Assembly (NCBI GenBank): GCA_910578985.1
Contig: CAJTSF010000024.1
Location: 1 to 38,811 of the forward strand
Length of the DNA stretch: 38,811 nucleotides
Direction: 5' to 3'
Origin: an uncultured Odoribacter sp.
Lineage (GTDB): Bacteria > Bacteroidota > Bacteroidia > Bacteroidales > Marinifilaceae
Every line of letters starts with the position of its first letter. Position 1 is the first letter of the stretch. Positions 30,705 through 38,811 of this stretch are shown here, one piece after another. The notes beneath the pieces were generated by a model. That model made no database searches and was not told where the DNA came from. It saw nothing but the letters and a program-made list of their open reading frames with translations. Made by a program: the position numbers and the translations under genes.

Positions 30705-31961
30705 GTGCCCTTGGACCGGTTTCACATCATAAAGCAAGCGGGACGGCTGGTGATTTTGCCGTCGTTTTTTTGTTTTCTCTCGTTATTTTCCTTGCACGGA
30801 CAGGAACGGGACACGTTGTCCCGTCTGTATTGGCGCGATATGGTGCACGGCTTTGCTTTGGACTTCCGTCCGGCGGGCATCCTTCCCACCAGCCCTTTTC
30901 TGCGGGGGGATAATCCCAAAGAGACACCTGTGTGTCGGGCTTTCTCAGGGCATGCGAAGTATGCTTTCCGTTATCGCAATGGCTCCTTTCTCGACCGCCT
31001 TTACGGCGGTGTTTATCAGGGTGTCGGAATAGGGCTTTACACTTTCGGCGAAACGGAGTGGTTGGGCAACCCCGTGACGTTTTATCTGTTCCAGGGTGCC
31101 CGCATCGCTTCCATAGGAAGGCAGATTTCCTTCAACTACGAATGGAATTTCGGGCTTTCGGCAGGCTGGCATCCGTACCATCCGGACAAGAATCCTGCGA
31201 ATAAAATCATGGGCTCCAAGCTGAATGCCTACCTGAACACCAACTTTTATTTCCGTTGGGCGGCAACCCAGCGCCTGGCGCTCCATGCCGGCGTGACCTT
31301 TGTCCATTTCTCCAATGGCAACACCTTGATACCCAATGCCGGGTTGAATGCCTTAGGGGGCAAGATCGGGCTGGATTACTACTTCCTCCGTCAGGACCGC
31401 CCCTCGGAGCGTGACGCGGAGCCGGTACTCCTGCCTCCTTTCCGCCCTTATGTCAGTTGGGACGTCCTCTTTTTCGGTTCATGGAAACGCCGGGGGTTCG
31501 AGGCGAACGAGGGGCAGGTGCTCTCGCCGGAGGCTTATCCGGTGTTCGGTTTCCAGGTGTCACCCATGTACAATCTGGGCTACAAGCTGCGCCTGGGGAT
31601 TGCCCTTGACGGCGTGTACGACGGGGGTGCCAATGTGCGGGTGGATAAGGAGAACATTCGGCACGACGGCACTTTCCAACGCTCGGACATCATCCGTCCG
31701 GAATTGTACGAACAGCTGGCACTGGGAGTTTCGGGGCGGGTGGAATACGTGATGCCCTTTTTTACGGTCGGCATCGGTATGGGCATCAATGTCTTGGGCA
31801 AACAGGAATTCAAAGCGTTCTATCAAACCATGGCGTTGAAAGTGGATGTTGCGCAGAACGTCTTCCTGCACATCGGCTACAACCTCCAGAAATTCCGCAC
31901 CCCCAACCATCTGATGCTCGGCGTGGGCTTCCGTTTCAGCGGCAGGGGCTATCGTATCTGA
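30705..31961 (+). CDS. PagL-like outer-membrane acyloxyacyl hydrolase (lipid A deacylase)
   Basis: This 418-residue protein has a signal peptide (hydrophobic 15-30, likely cut after 'FSLHG-Q') and a run of amphipathic beta strands ending in 'LGVGFRFSGRG', as expected for an outer-membrane barrel. 'VTFVHFSNGNTLIPNAGLN' holds H201 and S203, matching the catalytic His-Ser motif of PagL-type lipid A 3-O-deacylases, so it probably removes an acyl chain from lipid A. At 418 residues it is longer than the roughly 170 of classic PagL; the extra length matches the Bacteroidota 'acyloxyacyl hydrolase' group. No in-frame ATG precedes residue 46, so translation must start at GTG 30705 or TTG 30711. It overlaps the DUF4132 gene tail to tail by 13 bp. 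Confidence 0.82.
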   Translation: MPLDRFHIIKQAGRLVILPSFFCFLSLFSLHGQERDTLSRLYWRDMVHGFALDFRPAGILPTSPFLRGDNPKETPVCRAFSGHAKYAFRYRNGSFLDRLYGGVYQGVGIGLYTFGETEWLGNPVTFYLFQGARIASIGRQISFNYEWNFGLSAGWHPYHPDKNPANKIMGSKLNAYLNTNFYFRWAATQRLALHAGVTFVHFSNGNTLIPNAGLNALGGKIGLDYYFLRQDRPSERDAEPVLLPPFRPYVSWDVLFFGSWKRRGFEANEGQVLSPEAYPVFGFQVSPMYNLGYKLRLGIALDGVYDGGANVRVDKENIRHDGTFQRSDIIRPELYEQLALGVSGRVEYVMPFFTVGIGMGINVLGKQEFKAFYQTMALKVDVAQNVFLHIGYNLQKFRTPNHLMLGVGFRFSGRGYRI

Positions 31962-34900
31962 CTCAGTATGGCAGGATCTTTGATTTTATCGTCCTCCGCA
32001 AACAACAGAATCTTTGATATGATTTCCGCTGTCTTCGGGTCCTCGTCAAGAAACGGCAGAAATATTCTTCCACGACTTTGAGAATGTACCGGAAGTACGG
32101 CGATATGCGTACCACCCTCCTTATGGATCACGCCGCTGCCAAGGTGTATATTATAGTTGCCAAGCTTTCCACTGACTTTTGCAAAGTTGCCGACAACCTC
32201 GACATTTGTGACCCCGAACATAGGCATGGCATGTTCGACTATCACACGGCGCATCTCAATGGTAGAATGGCTTGTCTCCGGATCCACTCCGCCTGCATGA
32301 GCCACACTCACGGCAATATCCACATCGCGCATAATCTCCGAAAACACGACGGGGAGCACGTCGGCAATCTTTTTATCCTTGAAACTTCGGCGGTCATGGA
32401 ACGCAACATACTCCAAGGTCGGAGCTTCAAGGTCGGATGGGGAGAACCAATCCGCCATGGCATACATCACAGCAGTGACATCGCCATGGAAACAGACTTT
32501 CTGCAACCCGTTTTCGTAATCGACAATCCACTGCCGCTTTTTCAGTATACCGAATGCACGTGCCGGCATAATCTGATTTCCGGAATAGCGCATAGACACC
32601 GATTTTTGCTTTTCCTCTTCAGTAGACACATAAAGTTCTCGGAACACCTGCTTGAACGGTTGCCGCCATTGTCGGTCAAACAAGGCTGCCTGGTATTCAC
32701 TCCACACGCCCGCTGTAAAAAAGTCATAAGGATGTGCTATTCGCACCATATCCTCACCGGAGAGCTCCACGGCCTCTCCACGAGCCGACACAAGAGAGCG
32801 TCCGTCATCACCGGGGAAACCGAATACATTCTCCCCTTTTACCAAAACCAAACGAGAGAAAAGCCGCCATATCACCGGATTTTCACTCAATTTTGCAATC
32901 TCTTCACCCGTAAATCCGGAAGACTCCACCATCGCTTTCTCAAGCAGGCTTCTTCCACGTATATGCTGTTCTTTGAGCTGCTTGTGGATATTCCTCATGT
33001 TTTCGATGTATCTATCCTTTTTCAAGCGTGACGGTATGCTCTGCAAGCGTTTACCCTTGCTTTCAAGTACAAGTTCGGGCATGTCTTCCCCAATGGAAAT
33101 ATACGCCGTGACATCATCAATCATTTGTGGGGAAAGATATTCTGCCGCTTCTTTTACAAGGTCGGCCTCCATGCTCCAGGTCAGTCGTGTGGAATCACCG
33201 AATCCTGCCGTTCGGGCAAGATTGTCAAGAGCGAGTCCCACCGCCCTCGATTCACTTGCCTGACGCTGGGCTCCGAACTGTTTGCTCTCTTTCAGAAACT
33301 TATTGAGAAAAGCATAACGCTGCCTCAAATCCTTGATACGATTGCGCCCCAAAGGAATCAATCCGTAAGCCACAACCAAATCCTTGTTACGCTTATCTGT
33401 AATCTCCTGCATCACCTCCTTGGCTTTCAGAATACCGAGTACTGCATCGGACAGTTTGCGTGCCCGGGTGTGACGGTTACCTTCCGCAATATATTTGGCG
33501 GCATCATACACCGTCTCGAAACGCTTCTTGCCGAGTTGCCGATATATTTCATGAAACCAGACCGTGTCAAATGCCCCGTCAGCAAAATCCTCCGGTGCCA
33601 CGGAAGTGTAACGTGAAATGTGGGATTTCACATTGTCGTCAAGATAATCGCCCGTGTGGGCAAGAAAATAGTAAGCGGCACTTGTCAGTCCCTTCCATCC
33701 GACAGCCTGCTCCACCAGTTCAAGCCAGCGGGGTGAAAACATGGCAGCCTCGACAAGACGCTCATCGCTGATTCCTGCCTCTTCCGCCATTTTCTTCAAT
33801 TGTGAAGGAGTGTCCTCCTCTATCGGGCAGCTTACATGCAACATCCTGTAAAACATGTCTCGTTTGCTATCTCCCATGGAATAGGGACTGTTGGCCGGCT
33901 TGTCTTTGCCAAGCCTGATGAGTATCTTTATCAAATAGTCTATACCGGTGATGACATTGATTTTCTTGGCAAGCTCCGACACCACTGTAGGTGTGTCACC
34001 TCGTTTAAGTTCTATTTCAAGGATGCGGTCCACAGCCGTGTTGATGAGCGTGCATTCTTCCGGCGAGAGTAGCAGGCGGTCTTTCTTTGCCGCATAACGT
34101 TTTTGGGCAGATGGCAGATAACTTGTGAGCCTGTCCACCATAGTGGGAGAGGATTCCCGCCCTATCATCTCATGCCAGAAATTATGGTCGCTCATTAAGC
34201 CGAGCCTCCATAACTTGACATACTCCATCGGCATCAATAGATGAAACTCTTTTTTATATCCTATCTTACGGTAGATTTCATATCGCGATTGGAAGGATTT
34301 CACAAACAGGTCCTCGGGGCATTGGTTCCATATATATTGGAGTTGTTCATAAAAAATCCTGACAGGCCATATTTGATAGATGGCATAATTCCTTTCACTT
34401 TCCCACAGTAAATTTCCACGCTTATACTTATGGACCAATTCATCAGCCGGGACATGAAGCGCAATTTCCGACATCACATCCGCCGAAATCCTCCACGTGG
34501 ATTCGTCATGTCCGAATTCATTATATAAGCACTGGCGTACCTCGCAGGCAAGCTCATAGTATGGATTTTGCCATATCTCCTTCATCGCGTCAAGATGAAA
34601 TGCACTGCCTAAAATCCTTTGCAGGACAGGAAAAAACAATTTATCACAGCTGCTGGCATTTATTGTGGAAAACTGAAGACGGAGCATCTCCACAGGACTC
34701 CCTATCTCCTGCTCGTAAAACTCCTTCCACATATCAGGTTTGGCAAGAGACTGAAGAACAAAACCGTGAGGATTTATCCTCACACAGTTTCCCAACCGCT
34801 TTGTCTCGCCATAGAGATCGAGAAATTCATAATCGGCATTTTCCTCGATAAGGTTTATGATTTTTCGCATCAGCGTTCCGGCACGGTCTTTATCCTCGAA

Positions 34901-36928
34901 AATCAATGCTTTTCCCACCATTGAATCGTCGGTGGCCTCGACCTCAAGACGTAGCTCCCCGTCAGGATCATACAGCCCGAAACCATTCCCTTTATGGTAA
35001 CTCTCTTCATCGCCGCCGGAAGAAGCCAGTATGCTGTCTATGAGTATCTTTTCTTTTGATGACGGACGGGATATAGCCTCAACCGCCGGGAGCAACGACC
35101 CGACAAGCGATTTACGTTCGCCCTTGTCGCACCAGTTTTTTATGATATCAAGTCCGGCAAGGCGTCGTTCGGCGGACTTGTCGGACAGCAGTCTGCCGGC
35201 GGATGCCGCAGCCTCCTTGTCGGGCAATGCCCCGAGGATATCAATGACAGCGATACGCATCCCGGAGGCTTTCAGCCGCAAATGATTCTCCATGGAGAGA
35301 TAGTCATCGGTTGTCAGTTTTCCCTCCTTGCTGAGTGCCGCCACGATATCGCATGCAACGACACGCGCTTCGGTGCCGCGGTCGCACATCGCATTGACTG
35401 CAAACTCTATCTGAGTGCGTGTGGTAGGATTTATAAGCATATATTTCATGAAACCTGCCCGGTCATACGCCTCCATCATGTCAATATAAGCGAGCGCGCG
35501 TTCCATATATTCCGGTGTATTGATCAGTAGCGCGAGCTTGCATATCTTCGTAGCTACTTTCCCGCGCGACAATTCTACATACAACCAAGGGAATACATAG
35601 GGGTCAAAACTCTCTTTCGCTGACTTCATCGACGCGATAATTCCGGTAAAAATATCAAAATCGCGTTTTGCCTCCTCCACCGACCGGAAAAAATTCTCGA
35701 ACGGAGGCACAGGATACTCTTTCGGATTCCCGTACCACTCGATGCGGAACTCCTGGTCGTCAAGATACAATGGCATCACCCCGGCAATGATGCCGCTCTC
35801 ATTCCAACGGGTATGCAGCGCTGACGACACGAGTTTTCTTGTCAGGGAGGGAAACTGTGTGCACTGGAGCAAAAGCATCGCCGCCTCAACACGATATGCC
35901 GGAGCCGAGGCTATAAGTGATTTTACAGGCTCGACAATATTCTCCACATGATAAAAAGCAATCGCCCAAAGCCCGAGATACACTTCCATCGCATCATTGC
36001 TCATCACCGCTTTGCGGGCTTCCTCCGGCTCGGTCACATATCGGAACACCCGCTCCACAAACTTGTCGGTGATACGCTCCGGAGCCTCTATTTCTCCGAG
36101 ACCGGTGGTAACGGCAAGCCCGCGTTTCACGGCAGCAAAACGCTGTAGATGGTTATCCCTGATTACCCCGAGCAGATATATGAAACTTTCAGGGCGACCC
36201 TCATCCATCGTCTCGACTATCGCTTGACGCAGTCCCTCCTGCAAACGGGCGGCAAGGAGTAATTTCCCTTCGGTTTCGAGCAACTCCATGTTGCTGCTTT
36301 TGGCAATAGTCCTGAAATGGGCAAGAGTCAGATAATGGGAATTGTTCTCCGAAGTCATGGCATCCTTGACATAGTCGATACATTCCCGGTCGCCGGCATC
36401 GATCATCGAGGCAAGCCAAGGAAAGATATTCAACCTGTCGGACAATTCCTGTGACTCTTCGGGCGTCCGTCCGCAACGCAATATCTGGGAAGAGGAGAAT
36501 CCTGTGGCACGCAATATCACAAAACTGTCCATCACGGATTTTAGATTGCGTCTCACATGCACCTCTACAAGAGGGCAACGTATAGAGCGCCGGATATATC
36601 CTATCGTGTAGGGGGACTCCGATTCTATCCTCATATACCGCCGGAGCAAATCAGTCCATTCCCCGCCCAACAGATACTCGGCTACCGGCTTAAGCTCTCC
36701 ATCGAAGAGTTCTCCTACATTGGTAATGCCATGTTCTTTAGCAAACTTTTCCACTCTTGCTTCAAAATCCGCCTTTCCATGATATTCATAATCGAGTTCA
36801 AGCAGATAACAGTGGATGATTTTACGTATTTCGCAAGTCAGTCCCTCGGCTTTATCCAGCCCTTTCACAAGCTGCTCGACATAAGTTCCGCAAAGAGTGT
36901 TGATGATTTCATGCCAAGATATTTTCAT
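31949..36928 (-). CDS. Giant DUF4132 (MolR/YehI-like) protein with alpha-solenoid N-terminus
   Basis: This 1659-residue cytosolic protein has no signal peptide or membrane segment. The C-terminal part carries the DUF4132 pattern: 'DMVRIAHPYDFF...VWSEYQAALFDRQWRQPFKQVFRELY' (split here), about residues 1380-1570. Distant relatives include E. coli MolR and YehI. The N-terminal two thirds is helical; residues of about 500-630 look like HEAT-type repeats ('RIAVIDILGALPDKEAAASAGRLL', 'RRLAGLDIIKNWCDK'). I believe the N-terminal region matches DUF5724, with less certainty. The gene lies 30 bp behind a 146-residue partner and clearly in one operon with it. GC is lower than in pagL and glsA around it, suggesting acquisition. 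The function is unknown; relatives often sit near MoxR ATPase and VWA genes, which are absent here. Confidence 0.8.
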   Translation of the reverse strand: MKISWHEIINTLCGTYVEQLVKGLDKAEGLTCEIRKIIHCYLLELDYEYHGKADFEARVEKFAKEHGITNVGELFDGELKPVAEYLLGGEWTDLLRRYMRIESESPYTIGYIRRSIRCPLVEVHVRRNLKSVMDSFVILRATGFSSSQILRCGRTPEESQELSDRLNIFPWLASMIDAGDRECIDYVKDAMTSENNSHYLTLAHFRTIAKSSNMELLETEGKLLLAARLQEGLRQAIVETMDEGRPESFIYLLGVIRDNHLQRFAAVKRGLAVTTGLGEIEAPERITDKFVERVFRYVTEPEEARKAVMSNDAMEVYLGLWAIAFYHVENIVEPVKSLIASAPAYRVEAAMLLLQCTQFPSLTRKLVSSALHTRWNESGIIAGVMPLYLDDQEFRIEWYGNPKEYPVPPFENFFRSVEEAKRDFDIFTGIIASMKSAKESFDPYVFPWLYVELSRGKVATKICKLALLINTPEYMERALAYIDMMEAYDRAGFMKYMLINPTTRTQIEFAVNAMCDRGTEARVVACDIVAALSKEGKLTTDDYLSMENHLRLKASGMRIAVIDILGALPDKEAAASAGRLLSDKSAERRLAGLDIIKNWCDKGERKSLVGSLLPAVEAISRPSSKEKILIDSILASSGGDEESYHKGNGFGLYDPDGELRLEVEATDDSMVGKALIFEDKDRAGTLMRKIINLIEENADYEFLDLYGETKRLGNCVRINPHGFVLQSLAKPDMWKEFYEQEIGSPVEMLRLQFSTINASSCDKLFFPVLQRILGSAFHLDAMKEIWQNPYYELACEVRQCLYNEFGHDESTWRISADVMSEIALHVPADELVHKYKRGNLLWESERNYAIYQIWPVRIFYEQLQYIWNQCPEDLFVKSFQSRYEIYRKIGYKKEFHLLMPMEYVKLWRLGLMSDHNFWHEMIGRESSPTMVDRLTSYLPSAQKRYAAKKDRLLLSPEECTLINTAVDRILEIELKRGDTPTVVSELAKKINVITGIDYLIKILIRLGKDKPANSPYSMGDSKRDMFYRMLHVSCPIEEDTPSQLKKMAEEAGISDERLVEAAMFSPRWLELVEQAVGWKGLTSAAYYFLAHTGDYLDDNVKSHISRYTSVAPEDFADGAFDTVWFHEIYRQLGKKRFETVYDAAKYIAEGNRHTRARKLSDAVLGILKAKEVMQEITDKRNKDLVVAYGLIPLGRNRIKDLRQRYAFLNKFLKESKQFGAQRQASESRAVGLALDNLARTAGFGDSTRLTWSMEADLVKEAAEYLSPQMIDDVTAYISIGEDMPELVLESKGKRLQSIPSRLKKDRYIENMRNIHKQLKEQHIRGRSLLEKAMVESSGFTGEEIAKLSENPVIWRLFSRLVLVKGENVFGFPGDDGRSLVSARGEAVELSGEDMVRIAHPYDFFTAGVWSEYQAALFDRQWRQPFKQVFRELYVSTEEEKQKSVSMRYSGNQIMPARAFGILKKRQWIVDYENGLQKVCFHGDVTAVMYAMADWFSPSDLEAPTLEYVAFHDRRSFKDKKIADVLPVVFSEIMRDVDIAVSVAHAGGVDPETSHSTIEMRRVIVEHAMPMFGVTNVEVVGNFAKVSGKLGNYNIHLGSGVIHKEGGTHIAVLPVHSQSRGRIFLPFLDEDPKTAEIISKILLFAEDDKIKDPAILSQIR

Positions 36929-36958
36929 GAGCTCTTTATTTTAAGGATTACCATTTTT

Positions 36959-37399
36959 TTACCACATCCGTCCCGCAAGTAACGTCAGACGCACCACCGA
37001 CAGACAAGCGCCCTCCCTCACCTCGACAGGCGAGTGTATGTCTCCTAACGGGACTCCATTGAGAAACATCCTGAACATACCGTCCTCATAGCATTGCAAG
37101 GCATTGGCGACAGCCTTGTCCGCATCCGCCTGACGATTGCCATATACGATTCCGAATGCCACACGTCCCGTCTCGACAAGATTGCTTATGCCCTGTTCAT
37201 CAAGCACCTCACCGGCATCACCAATATCAGGGTCTTCGGGGGATGAAGCCGCCTTCTTGTTGAAAGCCGCCACACAGGAACGCACTGTCACTTCAATAAG
37301 AGCCCCGACCGATGCCGGACAACCGTCAATCTCCACTGCGACAGGCTCAATGGTCTGCTTGGTCCGACCAGGCTTTTTCTGTTCAAAAAATATTTTCAT
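36959..37399 (-). CDS. Small partner protein of the DUF4132 giant, unknown function
   Basis: I do not recognise this 146-residue protein. It starts 'MKIFFEQKKPGRTKQTIEP', then 'VAVEIDGCPASVGALIEVTVRSCVAAFN' in strand-turn-helix order. A Pro/Asp/Glu-rich middle follows, then 'VAFGIVYGNRQADADKAV'. It ends 'FRMFLNGVPLGDIHSPVEV...LSVVRLTLLAGRMW'. The two ends together resemble a beta-grasp (ubiquitin/ThiS-like) layout with a helical insert; that is inference. The ATG at 37399 is chosen over an in-frame codon at 37456 because a -7 box (37413-37406) lies between them, leaving essentially no leader. It is the first gene of the unit with DUF4132. Confidence 0.7.
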   Translation of the reverse strand: MKIFFEQKKPGRTKQTIEPVAVEIDGCPASVGALIEVTVRSCVAAFNKKAASSPEDPDIGDAGEVLDEQGISNLVETGRVAFGIVYGNRQADADKAVANALQCYEDGMFRMFLNGVPLGDIHSPVEVREGACLSVVRLTLLAGRMW

Positions 37400-37405
37400 T
37401 TCGTG

Positions 37406-37413
37406 CAAAATTA
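37406..37413 (-). promoter_or_regulatory. -7 element of an apparently leaderless DUF4132-unit promoter
   Basis: TAATTTTG on the minus strand is followed by only CACGAA before the ATG at 37399. In Bacteroidota, transcription starts a few bases past this box, so the mRNA would begin at or next to the start codon. Confidence 0.6.
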
Positions 37414-37456
37414 ATGATATTTTGATGTTTTCTTTGGCGATTCCAAAGATTTTCAA

Positions 37457-37464
37457 GAATTTTG
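37457..37464 (+). promoter_or_regulatory. Near-consensus -7 element for glsA
   Basis: GAATTTTG differs from TAnnTTTG at the first base only. It lies about 20 bp before the ATG at 37483 and is back to back with the promoter of the DUF4132 unit. Confidence 0.45.
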
Positions 37465-37482
37465 TACATCGAAAAAAATGCG

Positions 37483-38403
37483 ATGATTATGGATTACAAA
37501 GCAGTCATTGAAAACATATATCGGGAGTTGCAGGCACTGTGGGGGCAGGGAAAAGTGGCGGACTATATTCCCGCGTTGGCGGAAGTGAATCCCCGACAGT
37601 ACGGCATAGCGTTGCACACTCTCGACGGGCAGTCCTTTGCCGTGGGCGATGCCAACACCCGCTTCTCGATACAGAGCATCTCGAAGGTCTTCTCCATGGC
37701 GATGGTCACCCGCCACCTGGGCGATGAGATATGGAAATACGTGGGGCGCGAGCCTTCGGGCAATCCGTTCAACTCCCTGGTGCAGCTGGAAAACGAGCAG
37801 GGCATTCCGCGCAATCCCTTTATCAATGCAGGTGCATTGGTTGTCACCGACCGCCTGATGTCCCTCTATTCCCATCCTAAAGATGCCATACTGGAATTTG
37901 TGCGCAGCCTTTGCGGCAATGACGACATATACTACGACAAGGAAATCGCCCGCTCCGAACGGGCGAATGCCGACCGCAACATGGCGCTCGCCTACTTCAT
38001 GAAAAGCTTCGGTAACATCGAGCACGATGTCGATGCCCTTTTGGACGTTTATTGTAACCAGTGCGCCATTTCCATGAATTGCGTGGACCTCTCGCGAGCC
38101 TTCTTGTTCCTGTGCAACCACGGCTTGAACCCCATTAACGGTGAGCGCATCCTCACTGCCAGTCAATCCAAACGACTTGGCGCTCTGATGCTTACTTGCG
38201 GATTCTACGATGAATCGGGCGACTTCGCTTTCCGTGCCGGACTGCCCGGCAAGAGCGGTGTGGGAGGCGGCATCGCCGCTTACATCCCCGACAATCTCTC
38301 CATCTCCGTATGGAGCCCGGAACTCAACCGCCACGGCAACTCCCTCATCGGCGTCGAAACCCTCGAGCGTTTTACCACCGACATCGGCAGTTCCATATTT
38401 TAA
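37483..38403 (+). CDS. glsA: Glutaminase A
   Basis: Glutaminase hydrolyses glutamine to glutamate and ammonia in the cytosol. The 306-residue product belongs to the serine-dependent beta-lactamase-like family. It has 'FSIQSISKVF' with the Ser-x-x-Lys pair (S65, K68), 'NPFINAGALVVTDRL', 'ARSERANADRNMALAYFM' and 'GLPGKSGVGGGIAAYIPD' near the C-terminus. The length fits. ATG 37483 or ATG 37489 can be the start; the upstream TTG at 37462 overlaps the promoter and is rejected. In gut bacteria this enzyme can aid acid resistance together with a glutamate/GABA system, but no such genes are present here. Confidence 0.95.
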   Translation: MIMDYKAVIENIYRELQALWGQGKVADYIPALAEVNPRQYGIALHTLDGQSFAVGDANTRFSIQSISKVFSMAMVTRHLGDEIWKYVGREPSGNPFNSLVQLENEQGIPRNPFINAGALVVTDRLMSLYSHPKDAILEFVRSLCGNDDIYYDKEIARSERANADRNMALAYFMKSFGNIEHDVDALLDVYCNQCAISMNCVDLSRAFLFLCNHGLNPINGERILTASQSKRLGALMLTCGFYDESGDFAFRAGLPGKSGVGGGIAAYIPDNLSISVWSPELNRHGNSLIGVETLERFTTDIGSSIF

Positions 38404-38521
38404 GGATGGCATATGCTTCCCTTTTCTTTTCCGGCTCATTCACATGGAAAGTCGCCACGGATGGAGAGTGGATACGGGGGATGGAGAGACGGTGGTGCGG
38501 AGTCGGGTAAGGGCAGGATTA

Positions 38522-38749
38522 TTAGGTGGAGAACTTTTCCTTGAGGGCTTGGATGGCAAGGGATTTGATGTTGTAGACTGTGCAGATGCTGACTTGCAGG
38601 CGGGCGGCGATTTCTTCGGGTTCGTAGCCTTCGATGTAGAGGTTGAGGACTTGCGCCTGGTTTTCCGGAAGGAGGGCGATACCGCTTTGCAAGAGGTGGT
38701 GTAGTTCGTTTTCCGTGGTTTCGGTGGTTAGAGCGGCATCGTTTTCCAC
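38522..38749 (-). CDS. Very short sigma region-4 helix-turn-helix protein, possibly a gene remnant
   Basis: The 75-residue reading frame is almost entirely a sigma-70 region-4 domain: 'LLPENQAQVLNLYIEGYEPEEIAARLQVS...VYNIKSLAIQALKEKF'. No region 2 precedes it. Upstream to the window edge all three frames contain stops, so this is not just an ECF sigma factor cut by the window end. The first usable start is GTG at 38749; a near -7 match (TAATTTCG) lies about 16 bp before it. It may be a genuine small DNA-binding protein or the tail of a decayed ECF sigma factor. It converges on glsA with about 120 bp of featureless sequence between. Confidence 0.55.
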   Translation of the reverse strand: MENDAALTTETTENELHHLLQSGIALLPENQAQVLNLYIEGYEPEEIAARLQVSICTVYNIKSLAIQALKEKFST

Positions 38750-38811
38750 ATGTTCGGGGTCAATCCGAAATTACGGTGCATATGTTAAAATGCATCGAGG
38801 AGAATGTTAAA

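Noticed and set aside
1..38811. tRNA, rRNA and CRISPR arrays
   Set aside because: No cloverleaf with a T-loop motif, no rRNA sequence and no regularly spaced palindromic repeats with unique spacers were seen on either strand.

Overview
The window is a chromosomal segment from a member of the Bacteroidota, most likely order Bacteroidales. Upstream of nearly every gene is the -7 promoter element of this phylum (TAnnTTTG), and no Shine-Dalgarno sequences are obvious. The gene content fits: a BACON-domain lipoprotein, a LysM plus periplasmic-binding-like protein, a DUF6266 fragment, the carboxynorspermidine route to polyamines, a WbqC-like protein and a six-domain S1. The family or genus cannot be fixed from the sequence alone.

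Layout. Positions 1-8.8 kb hold a truncated DUF6266 gene, a family 2 glycosyltransferase, the coupled pair carboxynorspermidine dehydrogenase/nspC, rluD with a PASTA protein, a LysM protein and a CPA1-type cation/proton antiporter. The nspC region is very G-rich on the coding strand. Positions 9.0-11.2 kb hold arcC-arcB (carbamate kinase and ornithine carbamoyltransferase, with no arginine deiminase in view), closed by a clean intrinsic terminator.

Positions 11.2-16.3 kb are accessory. They hold a Fic AMP-transferase with an operator-like inverted repeat over its promoter, then a 434-bp gene-free stretch with its own promoter, 33-bp-phased repeats and extensive RNA secondary structure. A BACON lipoprotein follows, and 22 bp after it an AT-rich overlapping pair, DUF262 plus HEPN RNase, which looks like a defence or abortive-infection module.

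Positions 16.3-31.9 kb are largely housekeeping: rpsA, rnz, a stand-alone receiver, ispE, a small membrane protein, mscS, argS, an inositol-monophosphatase-family enzyme, a MATE exporter, a patatin, a nadA-pheT operon, a WbqC-like protein and a PagL-like outer-membrane deacylase. Positions 31.9-37.4 kb hold a second accessory unit: a 1659-residue DUF4132 protein and a 146-residue partner encoded just upstream, read from an apparently leaderless promoter. The window ends with glutaminase (glsA) and a very short protein that is only a sigma region-4 helix-turn-helix.

The best candidates for undescribed biology are the DUF4132 two-gene unit, the DUF262-HEPN pair and its possible link to the upstream lipoprotein, and the structured RNA region at 12.46-12.69 kb. 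No tRNA, rRNA, CRISPR array, insertion sequence or integrase was found.
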